This document shows, one piece after another, positions 38,201 to 50,229 of a stretch of DNA of 64,000 bases. Each line of letters opens with the position of its first letter. The first letter of the stretch is position 1. Source of the DNA: Melastoma dodecandrum (Eukaryota; Streptophyta; Magnoliopsida; Myrtales; Melastomataceae). The stretch is taken from positions 1 to 64,000 of the forward strand of contig JARUPY010000412.1 of NCBI GenBank assembly GCA_029817715.1, given 5' to 3'. The notes beneath the pieces are model-generated. The model was not told the DNA's origin. It did no database searches and saw nothing but the letters and a program-made list of their open reading frames with translations. A program made the position numbers and the translations under genes.

Positions 38201-39089
38201 GCTTGCTAGAAAGGATAGTGATGTTACTGGTGTTAAATTAGATTGGTAGGCATACTTCGAAACACGAGCTTGCTTGTACGGTTATATAGTTAGTTTCGAG
38301 GAAGTTTCGCGAAGTGCGGTTTGTAATTTTTAAATTTACATCTATACTACTATAAATGTGGGTTTTAAAAACTCACTCTTAATTTTACAAAGAAAGCGGT
38401 TTTTTGAAAATGCGCAATTTCTTTCGGATTTTGAAAGTTTGGATTACAAAATTTTTTTGTGAACTTTTTTAAAAACTAACTATTCACCCCTTTTGAAAGA
38501 ATAGCCTCAATCAATTTATACTGAGAACTATTTTAATATTTCAGTTTTTGTTTTTGGTTAAGTCACTTTAGGATGAGCAAATGTTTTAGGGTGCATTAAT
38601 TGAATCATTACTTCGAGGAGTTAGTTGGTTCACCTTGAAAGGAAATAATAATCACTCCTTTCTTAAATGAACTTAAAAAGACAATAATTTCGCATATGAT
38701 TAGTACAAATAATGGTTCATTGTATTGAACATGAGGATGGGTAGGCCAGATTAAAATACACGCCCCTATTCCCTGAAGATGATTCTCTGTTATTCTCCTG
38801 GCAAGATAAGCTTAGCCCCATGAAGTACGTGAGTAAGCTTCTTGAATCATCCTTCTATTCATTTATTTGTCATTAGTCGGAGCTTGAAAATTACATAACC
38901 TGAAAGTTTATGTAGTAATAGAAGTTAGTTACAAAACCTTAAAGATTTTTACATAAAATAACTTTTAGCAAATTCGATTAGCTGAAGTGTATGTACGCGG
39001 TTAACCACGGAACCTAGAAGCTTTGTGTAAGGACAAGATGATTTCTGCACTTGTCATGTTTTCTTCTTTGTAAATAGTCAGTTAGAGTC
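32281..39089. other. AT-rich non-repetitive DNA, probably part intronic
   Basis: Sequence texture returns to normal (fewer homopolymers, mixed composition). No complete gene could be assembled. Several segments behave like isolated exons on the plus strand and are listed separately at 33251-35690. The remainder shows only short frames. Confidence 0.4.
33251..35690 (+). other. exon-like segments of an unidentified gene
   Basis: Four plus-strand pieces read like coding exons. After TTTTGTAG at 33250 the frame gives EDFFFHFGYDMVAQMVGDEG. At 34437-34513 it gives QSEWTAGVADQN, EEALFPNVEVVG. After TTTGCAG at 35394 it gives VDVLAADVDDLRFLG, RVGWESIKTEA. At 35603 it gives QIERDTSNGKLQNA, ITLHLTTYADFIKG. 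Each has plausible protein composition and two follow good acceptor sites, but I cannot name the family or join them in phase. They may be one broken gene or unrelated fragments. Confidence 0.3.
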
Positions 39090-39300
39090 ATTTTGTGCAC
39101 ACGGAGTGGCATAACATGGGTGGTGCCTTGTCATGATCCCTGGTTCGAACTCTATCATGTACACTTTACTTGAATTTATGGTTGGTCTCATCGGTGATGG
39201 CTAATAAAGCCTAGTAGCTGTTCACCTGCCTTTTGGGCATCAACTGAAATTAGAACGACGGGGGAGCAGCATTCAAATCGAGTCTAGAGGAAAATGTGGT
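39090..39300 (+). mobile_element. possible tRNA-derived SINE
   Basis: An A-box-like TGGCATAACATGGG at 39107 is followed 35 bases later by the B-box GGTTCGAACTC at 39142. A non-tRNA body (TGGTTGGTCTCATCGGTGATGG and onward) follows. This is the layout of a plant SINE with a Pol III promoter. The box spacing is shorter than usual and the 3' end is not clear. Confidence 0.35.
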
Positions 39301-41224
39301 GGTGGTCGGGTTTGAGACTCACGCTGTTGTCAAACTCTAAGTCTTTGTGATAAGGGCTCACAAAAAGTAAGTCTACGAACCTCGTCGATATTAAAAAAAA
39401 AGTTTAGTTAGAAAACATTATTACAATAGACATCGAGATTTTTTAATAGTTCAACTATTAGCCTACCCCATGTTTCATTCAATTAACACCTGGGAATTAT
39501 TATCGAACAAAAAATAATATTTATAAAAGGTATATAAAGAATATTTTGTAGAAATAAATAGTTACATGATGTTACAACGACTTTTCTATAGAAGTGACCA
39601 AGTAACAATTGTACCACGTAAACCCAGAAGCCCCTGGTTGTGCTTGAACCTTTTTTTTAGGACGACCTCTACACCTTCATTCACTGAGATTTCCCTTGTC
39701 CGGCTTCACTCCACAAGGGCTTCTGTTTGACTTCACTGACTGAAAACTTTGGCTTGGCTTCACTCAATAAGACCTTGTGCTTGCAACTATGCCATTTGTT
39801 TAAGTCTCACGTGGGATGTGTTTGAATGAGGTTGGATCTCGAAATTTGATTACTTAAGTAGTCTATATGTTTGTAAACGGACAAATCGTGTGAAGGATAT
39901 GAATATACCGGAAACAGCTTAGGTAACCAAATATAATTGTATTTATAATAGATCACCATTCGTTTTTTTACCTTAGTAATAAAGAGAGAAATATGATACA
40001 TGGTGATAATACTTTGTACTTTCGGAAGAAATATGAAGAGAATTTAAAGTCTTAGATTAGCAATTGGATTAATTCGATAGCATATGAAAAAGGGAATCGA
40101 ATACATAAAATGTGAAAGGAAGTTGGATGCAGGTGATCTTTTTATTACTGATGTCTCTATTTCTTGATTTATGTTTCACGTTTTTCATTCGACATATTAG
40201 TTTTAGCTACAAACACCAATCTTGCTAATTATCCAACCTTTTCATGCATGATTATTATTATTTTCCACTTGGTATCCGATTAATTATTAAAAAGAAGAAT
40301 TTTGTCAGTACAATTTTTTCGTTTTTAAACAGCTCTTGCTTGCCTTTACATGATTTATTTTGCCGTGTTGAGCACGCGCCTTACAGTTTTCGTGTGCTCC
40401 AACGGTTTCGGTTGTTTTTATTAGGCATAGGCTCGTACAAAACTTTTTGACATAAAAAATCATTTATTTCGTTTGTTGGAAGTGAAATTTTTCAATAAAA
40501 TGATTACCGCATCCTTCTTACTTAAATTAAGTAGTTATTTATGATAGTAAATTAAGTAAAAGAAAGTTTTTATTCAGTCGTGATTCTCTTATGTGAGTTA
40601 AGACTTTTATATAAGTAGTAAAACCTTGACATTCTTCTATATAACTCAACGTTTCAGTCGATGATCACTTTTATGAATGCTTGGGCGACATAGCCCGATG
40701 TTATGCTGTGTCCGTGCTGGAAAGTGATCCCTCCACATAGCCGGGTGAAGGTATTTACTCCAGATCTGAGGCTTTACTTGAATAATGGTTCTTGATTTAC
40801 CCTTTCGATATCAATCGGACCAAACACAAACACAACCATGCGACAGACTGGATGGACCAATCATTTTGGTAAATCATTTTTCATATGTACATATACACAC
40901 ACTCCCCCCTCCTACAAGGTTCAAAAAAACACACGCAAAGAAAAAAGGTATATGTCTTCTCAGTACCCACAGAAAAACTTAAAAAAAAAAACAAACAAAA
41001 CAAAATACCAAACACAAAAAAAAAAGGAAGTCTTGGGGCTAACTAGTAAGTAGCCGATTCTTTTGGTGGGTGTTTGGATCTTGTCATTCTTGTCTCCCAC
41101 CAACTGGACAATACACAGGAAAAAAAAAAAAAAAAGAAGGGGGAAAGAAAGTGAATATAAATCTGAAGAATTTGAGTCACTAAGGGGAAATGAAGTTTTA
41201 ACTCAACTGCCTAGGGAAGAAAGC
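39301..41224. other. intergenic, nothing recognised
   Basis: AT-rich; only short open frames. It runs up to the last exon of the minus-strand Aux/IAA gene, so the low 41-kb part will include that gene's 3' UTR. A poly-A-rich patch at 40925-41140 is the only notable composition. Confidence 0.4.
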
Positions 41225-42513
41225 TCAGAGGTCTTCAAGCACTCTCAGTCTCTTAGCAGTCGACACAAACATGCTACAAAATTCACAACACAAAACCATT
41301 TATACAAAGTCATTGCTGATGATTCTTTTACACCTAAATTGTTCTAATCAGAAGATAATATGAAAAAGTTAAGAGGTTGATGAGATAAAGGGTTGTCTCC
41401 TTACTGCCAAGGGACATCGACCAAGGGAGCATCCTGTCCCCTTCGTTGTCCTCGTAGACGAGGGTGTACTCGCCTCTTCCATCCACCACCCCTGTTATTG
41501 TTATTGCCTCCTTCACTTCATCCCCATCTCCCCCATCCCTTTGTGCTGCATAGTCAATCCCCCCCCCCCCCACCCCGGAGAAAAAAAAACAAATCACAGG
41601 AATTTGTATAAGCCCGGCTTGTAAAATATGGTAGCTACGTAAGGAAACGACGCAACACTGACGGATTGTGTACCTGCTAGGAGGGTCCCTGAATAGGGAC
41701 GTCCACGGCCGAGGATAGCTTGTCGTAGGTGTCGTAGGCTCCGAGGTCGACCTTCCTCCCGATCGCAAGTCCCTCCATGTTGATCTTCACGAACATGGAC
41801 CCGCCGTTGCCTCTTGATTGTTACGATTCATCGTAATTCCCTCCATAGATGGCTTTTACCATCCGCCGGGCCCTTCTTCTTTGTCTCAACAGCATCATGG
41901 GAAGAGCTAGGTGGGTTCGGGCAGTTGTTGATTGAGGTTGCGGTGATGGTTCTTCTGAATGATCTGATGGGTGGCCACCCAACCACTGGACCGGGTGCGG
42001 TTCTGCTTTCATAGTTTCAAATTTCACGGGAAAAAAAACCATCGGCATCATCCGTATAATCCTCGTACAAAGACCTTTCTGAGAACAGGAATAATCGATA
42101 TATGCGTACGTGGTCTTACTCTTATGACTGATTACAAAGTCGAAAATATTATCCGGTCTCTCTATTAATGAAGTTTGCATATATAATAAAAAAAAATACC
42201 TTTTCTGGGAGGGGGAGGAGGGGGTGGTGTTGGGCTCACCCTTGACATCCTTAAGGTTAAGATCGAACTGGGTACCCTTGTGCTGAACATTACTGCTCAA
42301 CAATCTCGCAGAAGAGAAGAACGACCCGCGACCTGCGTCATTACCACCACCTCCTAGGTTAAGGTAGTTGTTGTCGTTGTGGTGGTGGTGGTGGTGGTGG
42401 CGTTCCCCCGGTGGAGCAAGGCCAAGCCTAAGCTTGAGCTTCTTCTCCTCCCTACCATTTGGCATCAAATTGAGCAGCTTTGGACCGATCGCTTGATCTC
42501 CAATCCCCTCCAT
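41225..42513 (-). CDS. Aux/IAA auxin-signalling repressor, five exons, frame broken
   Basis: Aux/IAA proteins are nuclear repressors that bind ARF factors and are degraded with TIR1/AFB receptors in response to auxin. Exon 1 is 42200-42513 (104 codons plus 2 bases) and holds the domain I EAR motif LKLRLGL (residues 26-32), a run of seven His, and QFDLNLKDV. Exon 2 starts at 42002 after GCAG; the phase joins exactly to give the domain II degron PVVGWPPIRSFRR. Domain III follows (SMFVKINMEGLAIGRKVDLG, then AYDTYDKLSSAVD), with donor at 41674. Exon 41405-41545 gives GRGEYTLVYEDNEGDRM (domain IV), and last exon 41225-41273 gives MFVSTAKRLRVLEDL and stop. Three breaks occur: a stop at 41828-41830 between domains II and III, a one-base shift near 41690, and a shift near 41420. 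It is either a recent pseudogene or a gene with assembly indels. The length fits the family. Confidence 0.88.
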
Positions 42514-42760
42514 AGTAATAAAAAATGAAGAATAATATGTCTTTGCTTCTCTTATGGATGAAGGCCGGGACGTTCTTATAATAAATCTACCTACATTTTT
42601 AAGGCGAGCGAAGGAAAGAGGAGCGAATTTCTTTCAGGATGATAATGATTTGAGGTCCACATTGGCCACGTCTCTTGTAGAAAAATAAAATATAAAAAGT
42701 GTGTCTACCGCGTTACTTTTTGCTTTATTTAATTCCATCTCATTACGAGCACGCTCGTAT

Positions 42761-42774
42761 CCCCCCCCCCCCCC

Positions 42775-42820
<46 letters not shown>
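42761..42820 (+). repeat. poly-C tract, 60 bp
   Basis: Sixty bases of C with a single A at 42775, about 250 bp upstream of the Aux/IAA start codon. Poly-Gly minus-strand frames over it are artefacts. The length is probably not reliable. Confidence 0.8.
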
Positions 42821-42823
<3 letters not shown>

Positions 42824-43390
42824 CCTGTTTTATTTCTTTTTTTTTTTTTCTGTAACTCATTTTATATATAAAAATTAAGTTCGGATAGGATTAGGAAGGG
42901 ATGTAGACGGTCGGTGGGTTTTAATTTTAAAGTCATTTACTGTTTTGATTTTGTTGGGGGGAATATAAGAAGGAAAAAAGGAAAGTTAATGGGACCTTCA
43001 TGCCAAGTCACACTCATGATCACCCGCCTAATTTTCTGCCGGGGAAGGCAAGATGATGGCAATGTTTGATTTGTTCCTTTTTTTTTTTTTTTTTTTTTGG
43101 TTTGGCCAAGCTATGTGGCAATATATGCCGTTTTATTTATTATTAACCAACAGGTTCTGTTCGTTTGAGGGTCGATGATCTACATCTTCTTCTGTTTTAA
43201 TTTTTGGGTGTGATCTGTGTTACTAATCTCGCAATCTGAAAAAGAGTGGGTGAATGTTGATGTTGGGTTGTGGGTGATATTTGGACACATAAATTTTAGA
43301 CTGTAGTGGGAAAGCACATGCCGACATGAATGTCAAGCGTCGCCTTCTTCTTCTTGGGTTTAATATCGGTATCTTTTGATTCGGTCTTTA

Positions 43391-43430
43391 TTTGTGTGTG
43401 TGAGTGTGAGTGTGAGTGTGAGGGTGTGGG
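43391..43430 (+). repeat. GTGA-type microsatellite
   Basis: TGTGTGTG followed by four GAGTGT-type units. A short simple repeat. Confidence 0.75.
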
Positions 43431-43641
43431 GTGGGTGGAATTGTGGGTTTCCATGAATGCAGTCATGGGCTGCCCTCCCTTTTTGCCTTCTTTGTTTTTA
43501 ACTCCGACTTCAATTATTGTTACTAGTTAATGCGCTCTCGCAGCTTACATTGAATTTGGTTCACATACTTTTATTTGCCCCACGTTTCTTTTAATAAATA
43601 AAAACGTATTTCTCCCTCCAAAATACTTCAATTCCTACCCC

Positions 43642-45419
<1,778 letters not shown>

Positions 45420-46110
45420 GTTACGTAGTTTACTAAATTTGCTTATTTTTTTTAGTAAATTTTACTAAAAAATAACTTTTTTTTAGTAAATGGCCGACAT
45501 AATTAGTAAAAAAATTTATAAATTTTACTAATTTTATTACTGTTCATTTTTAGTAAATTTACTAAATCTGCGTTTATTTTACTAATAAATCACTTTTTTT
45601 AGTAAAAGGACGACATAATTAGTTAAAAAATATACAAATTTTACTAATGTTGTTACTGTTCATTTGTAGTAAATTTTACTAAATCTGCGTTTAGTATTTT
45701 TACCCATTTTTTTTAAATAATTTCCACATTTTTTTAGTAATCGTTTACTAAAAATATGGGAGAATTCCTAATATGTTAGTAAATTTTACTAAAAATTTAT
45801 TGTTCAAGTTTAGTAATTATTACTAATTTTTGTTAGTAAAAGCTTTCATTTTTTTCATCGGATTTACTAATTTTTTTAGTAATATTTACTAATTTTTTAC
45901 TGTTCACTTTTAGTAGAAATTACTTCATTTATTTCGTGAAACATAACTAAAATTAGTAATAGTTTACTAATTTTATTGTGATATTTAGTAAAACATTGTT
46001 TGAGTTAGCAGAAGTGCTAGTAAAGTTGTACAGGTTTCATAAATGTTTACTGATTTTTACATGATTTTACAGAAAAATTTCGTAAACTGTTACTAAAAAG
46101 TTTAGTAATT
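45420..46110. repeat. TTTACTAA-rich palindromic array with a 116-bp tandem unit
   Basis: The sequence is dominated by TTTACTAA and its complement TTAGTAAA, often paired as the palindrome TTAGTAAATTTTACTAA. Within it two tandem copies of a 116-bp unit are clear: CGACATAATTAG at 45495 and 45611, and TGTTCATTT at 45541 and 45657, both exactly 116 bp apart. Beyond about 45700 only the short motif continues. The block could fold extensively. It ends just before a strong hairpin at 46149. Confidence 0.75.
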
Positions 46111-46148
46111 TACTAATTCGAACAGTGAAACTCGAACCTATTCACGAA

Positions 46149-46249
46149 CCTAATGTCGTTGTGAAATTACCATTTTACCCCCAACACTAAGTTAATATAT
46201 TACGAAACTGGTGTCGGGGGTAAAATGGTAATTTCACAGCGACATTAGG
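46149..46249. repeat. inverted repeat, 39-bp arms, 23-bp loop
   Basis: Arms 46149-46187 and 46211-46249 are reverse complements at 37 of 39 positions; both differences are transitions. The loop is 46188-46210. Transcribed, it would form a near-perfect hairpin. It lies directly between the TTTACTAA array and the first gag-like frame of the next retrotransposon, so it may be a small foldback element or part of that element's leader. Confidence 0.85.
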
Positions 46250-48290
46250 GGAAAGCATGAAGTCGACAAGTGGAACCGATTGTAGATGTCGACAATGCAG
46301 AATACATGGAGGGTCAGCCCTTGACCCGCGACGAGTTGAGCAAGAAAAATTTCTGGGCCAAAGCATCCCCAAAAACTCAGAAAGAAAGGAAGTACTCTTT
46401 CGACGAGATGAAGGCCGATGAAATCTTTGAATTTATGCTCCAAAATAGACGAATTCGATTAAAATTGTGCCATTGAGTTCTTCGTACTGACAGGGAGAAG
46501 TCAAGGAACTTCTGTAAGTGGCACGGGTCGTTCACCCATACCACCAGGGATCGCATCACGTTCAGAAACTAGGTGCAAGATCTTGTAGAATCTAAGAAAT
46601 TATGCTTCCGAGACTCAGGGGATCAGTCGCTAATAGAGTTCGCATTCTTTTGGCGATTTAGTCGACATAAACACTTTTGATGTCAATTGCTTAACCGTGC
46701 CTCCTTTATCAATGTAGGAGAACAAAGATCAATCATCTGAGATTAGCGAGACGATCATCGCCAACATGTTGTTTAAGCTACTTTTGAGCAAAGGGACATT
46801 TCAGTGCCCTGCTGATCTCAGAAGCATGCAACATAATCGTTGTCGCAGGCATATGGAATCCTCGCACACCACTGATCAATGTCATACCTTTAGGAAGTAC
46901 CTGTTGAACGAAAAGAAAGCAAAATGGTACGATCTCAACCTCCTTGAAGAGATGGCCATGGGAACCAATAGTGGTCCACGGGTTCACCAACGCACAGAGA
47001 AATGCCTATAGTAGAAAGGAGCCCCACCAAATGGGAACAGGGGACTCTATACCCCTGAAGAGCTCATGAGACAGGGGGTTGTGGCGAAAGCGAACCTGTC
47101 CAGAAAAGGAATTATACCAAGAAACTCCCCAAGCGACGCGCCGTGGATTGTCTCGGGCCTCAACAGACGAAAGAGAGTGCATAGCGACAGGATCAACCTC
47201 GAGTCGACGAGGACACAATGAGAAAAGGGACCTCAATAGCTCAGTTTCTAGCAGATGATATGCTCTATTACAAGTGCAAGCCAATTGTAGCGCATAAAGT
47301 GCTCATCACCTAGATGTTCCATCTCTGCTACAATCAATATTTCCTTCTGCTGGCTGGTTTGGCATCTGATGGGAAGATTAAAGTGGAAAGGGTCGACCCT
47401 CCATCAGGTAACCTATCTGATTCCGAATTTACTCACTCTTCGAAGACTTCACCTGGGGGAAAACTCAAACGAGGTTATGACCCACATAAAATGGAGTTTG
47501 TTCAGGTTGATAATCGTCTGGAATACCTTGGAAACTCACGCTTTATTCATGCTCCTGTCCCCAGATGTGGGAACATGGTAGAAGGTGGGAATGAGAACAC
47601 AACCCCAAATACCCGTCGAGAAAACCAAAAAGCAAAGAGAAAGGAGGATGCAATGCGCTACGGAGAAACGTGCCAAGATGGTGTTCTTCAACACCCAAAA
47701 GACTAAGGAGTCAAGTGAAAGTGATCTCGCATCTACTCGCTGAGCGACTAGAACCCAGTTCAATCCGGGACCCACGTGAGACGAATGGAGCTAGTTGCAA
47801 CGTCCTCATGCTGCTAGCCGAGTTTGCTAAGAGAGACGACCATCAGGCGAAAGGTAAGCTGATACTGCCTCTCAATTTTAACGCCGTCATAGAAATACCA
47901 TGGAACTTTCCAAGTAGGTGATTGAAAGAGCCTCCTGCGTCATTACAGAAACATATGTTCCCACTTCATATTCAGGGGATAATCAACAAGGTGGCGATAC
48001 GCCGCATTCTTGTTGATAACGGAGCGACCATTAATTTGCGCCCCCTTGAACCTTATAAAAGCCTAGGGGATGACATAACCGAACTTGGATAGACCGACGT
48101 AACGGTCAGCGGATTTAACTGGACTGAGGGGATCCGTGATTACTTTCAGGGGATATGGACACCAAATTGGGAAGGCCTCTTCCAGGAAATTGAATCCCAC
48201 CTTGGGAATTCATACCGTCTAGGGGGCTTAATGGGTCAATGTACGACCTCAAGATTAATTGCAAATGCTTAAAAAAAGTATAAGCCAACA
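46250..48290 (+). pseudogene. Ty3/gypsy gag and protease remnant
   Basis: From 46270 the frame reads QPLTRDELSKKNFWAKAS and RKYSFDEMKADEIFEFML, then, after a stop, FCKWHGSFTHTTRD and FRN-VQDLVESKKL near 46500-46600. At 46850 comes HMESSHTTDQCHTFRKYL. These are C-terminal gag motifs shared with the minus-strand element at 1.9-5.5 kb. Around 47970-48130 the frame reads HIQGIINKVAIRRILVDNGA, then TINLRPLEPYKSLG and VTVSGF. That is a retropepsin domain with DNGA in place of the active-site DTGA. Many stops separate the pieces. RT of the same type appears only at 50.23 kb, beyond a copia insertion. Confidence 0.75.
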
Positions 48291-48586
48291 ATGTGGGAAA
48301 TGTACAAAAGCACCATTTCAAAACGTTTCTCCACTATGTGGGGGCAAATACAAATGTAGTTTTTCAAGCAGGGGGCAAAGAATATAATAGGCACTTTGCC
48401 CGGTCCATCACTCCGGCCGTCAGGGTTTCCTTTACCTCGACATCCAAAGCCATGTCCCATTCCCTCGCGAATGCCTCTTGCTCTTGGCAAACGGTCGCGC
48501 GCTAGGCTACTTCAACTGCACGGGCAGCATTCAGGCTTAAGAGCAAATTCAGATAATGAAGATTATGATGATGATATGTAACCAAG

Positions 48587-49407
48587 GAGCTATAGCTCAT
48601 TAACTGAAGTTTACGAGCAAGCTAACTTTGCACTTGCTACGTTTGAGCCGCAGAATTTCGAAGAAGCTGCAAAAGAAGAAAAATGGAGAAATGCAATGAA
48701 AGAAGAGATGTTTAGTATTGAGAAGAATGATACTTGGTCCCTAGTAGACCTTCCCAAAGGAAAAGAAGCAATTGTCTTGAAATGGGTGTTCAAAACAATG
48801 TTCAATGAGGATGGAAGTGTACAGAAGCACAAAGCTCGTCTTATAGCAAAGGGTTACTCACAACAGCCCAGAGTTGATTTCACTCAGAAGCTCACTCATG
48901 CAGCAAGAGTTAATGAAGCAAGATTGCCCAATCGCTAAACCTCGTTCAGGTTTGCGAAGTATTGGAATGGCAGGAAGTGTTGATGATCGAAGAAGCACGT
49001 CAGAATATATTTTCTGTCTTGGAACAAAACCCATCTCCTGGAGTTCAAAGAAGCAAGCGACTGTAGCGTTATCCTCAGCTGAAGCAGAATATATTGCAAC
49101 AAATGAAGCAATTCGTAAAGCAGTATGGTTAATAAGGTTATTGCTGGAGTTACAGCAAGAGGTTGCTTAACCAACAACAGTATTATGTGATAATCAGTAA
49201 GCCATGGCTATGATGAAGAACCCCGTGTTTCATGCAAGGTCAAAGCATATTGAATTACGCCACCACTTTATCAGAGAAATGGTGATGAAGAAGGAAATAA
49301 TTATGGAGTTTATTCATACCCTGGATCAGCCCGCTGATGTTCTAACAAAGGTTGTAAATTTCGAGAAGCTCAAGTTGTTCAAGGAGTTTCTGAAGATTAC
49401 AAATTAA
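48587..49407 (+). pseudogene. copia RT N-terminus fused to RNase H by deletion
   Basis: The first part reads FEEAAKEEKWRNAMKEEMFS, NDTWSLVDLPKGK, LKWVFKTMFNEDGS and HKARLIAKGYSQQPRVDF, the N-terminal third of the copia RT (to about 48885). After a junction the frame goes to GMAGSVDDRRSTSEYIF, KPISWSSKKQATVALSSAEA and EYIATNEA, which is RNase H. It then reads MKNPVFHARSKHIELRHHFI and TLDQPADVLTKV (49204-49407), the end of copia pol. The YVDD active-site region is deleted. One stop after QQEVA (49168) and one frame change remain. The stretches are otherwise well preserved, so the copy is fairly young. Confidence 0.85.
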
Positions 49408-49414
49408 GATGGGG

Positions 49415-49832
49415 TGTTAAATGTCATGTTAAATGACATATTAATTTACAATCTCATAGTGAGGTGGTGTTAATGGCCTACGAAATGAATGGGAGTTAAT
49501 GACCTAATAACTAGGGTAGAGTAAATGCTTTCTCTAGATCTTTCCTAGGACACTATAAAAGGAGAAGCAATCTCCAAATGTTGTAAGAGAAAAAAAAAAG
49601 GCATATAAGAAAAAGACCAAGAAGGTATTCTGATCGTAAGAAAAGAAAAAGGCTCAGCAGTTAGCCAAATATCCTCTCCAAATTTCTTTATTCCTTATTT
49701 CCAGAAACACTTCGTTGTGTCGCAGTAGTTCCGCAAAACTCTTCCTGTGATACAGTAAAGCACCGCTTTCCAAACAACCCAAACACTTAATCCTTCTTTT
49801 GACGAGTGTCAATATATTTTGTAATGTTGACA
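49415..49832 (+). repeat. copia 3' LTR
   Basis: It starts TGTTAA directly after the purine tract AAGATGGGG and ends TTGACA at 49832, so the termini are inverted repeats with one mismatch. It contains a TATA box at 49554 and A-rich sequence after it. The right border is inferred from the terminal repeat, since no second LTR is available. Confidence 0.6.
49554..49560 (+). promoter_or_regulatory. TATA box of the copia LTR
   Basis: TATAAAA in the context CACTATAAAAGGAGAAGC, 140 bp into the LTR, where the U3/R promoter of a copia LTR is expected. Confidence 0.55.
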
Positions 49833-50229
49833 ACTAACCAACCCTGATTTATGCTACCTAATCCATCTTTGGGGAGAAATCTCTAAACCATTCCAAATCA
49901 AACACGTTGCGGTTGATGATGTCACACTCATATAGGCATATTTTCGCTGAAATCTCCCTTATGAAAAAATTCATGTTTTCTTTAATTAATTCTCATCGTA
50001 TTCAACATTCCTAACAAATAAAATTTTAAGAAGATTAAATTTCATCTCATATTTCATTCAAACATTCGTCCCACACCATGTACTACATACTACATCATAA
50101 GCTTGATACTTATATCTGAATTTCTTACATTATCAAAGTAGCAAATACTAGGATCATTAAAATGTCTTTTGAATGAAAGAATGTTGGTGCGACGCTGGTT
50201 ATGAATATGATCTTTAATTCTTTTTTAAG

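Larger units (their letters stand above)
42514..43643. other. upstream region of the Aux/IAA gene
   Basis: About 1.1 kb of AT-rich sequence containing a 60-bp poly-C tract (42761-42820), a 20-base poly-T (about 43078-43098) and a GTGA-type microsatellite. On the minus strand a TATA-like ATATATA lies near 42865, and one TGTCGG (plus-strand CCGACA at 43321-43326) matches the high-affinity ARF-binding hexamer. Single hexamers occur by chance, so this is only suggestive. No coding sequence is seen. Confidence 0.4.
48550..49832 (+). mobile_element. internally deleted Ty1/copia element with 3' LTR
   Basis: The start of a copia RT is joined directly to an RNase H domain, with the RT catalytic half missing, followed by a purine tract (AAGATGGGG) and a 418-bp 3' LTR. 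No 5' LTR, gag, protease or integrase is present. It lies between the gag-PR part (to 48.29 kb) and the RT part (from 50.23 kb) of what may be one Ty3/gypsy element on the same strand, which suggests nesting. It is a different copia lineage from the remnant at 14-17.7 kb, as far as the little shared sequence shows. Confidence 0.75.

Noticed and set aside
40662..40775. GATGATCA ... CTGAGG spacing resembling a C/D snoRNA
   Set aside because: The C box is not canonical and no terminal stem forms; chance is likely.
41818..41880. A 49-bp intron that would bridge the Aux/IAA break between domains II and III
   Set aside because: A GT...AG pair restoring frame exists on paper, but 49 bp is shorter than plant introns normally are, so a frame break is the better description.
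42634..42822. Gly-rich 62-codon minus-strand frame
   Set aside because: Produced by the 60-bp poly-C tract.
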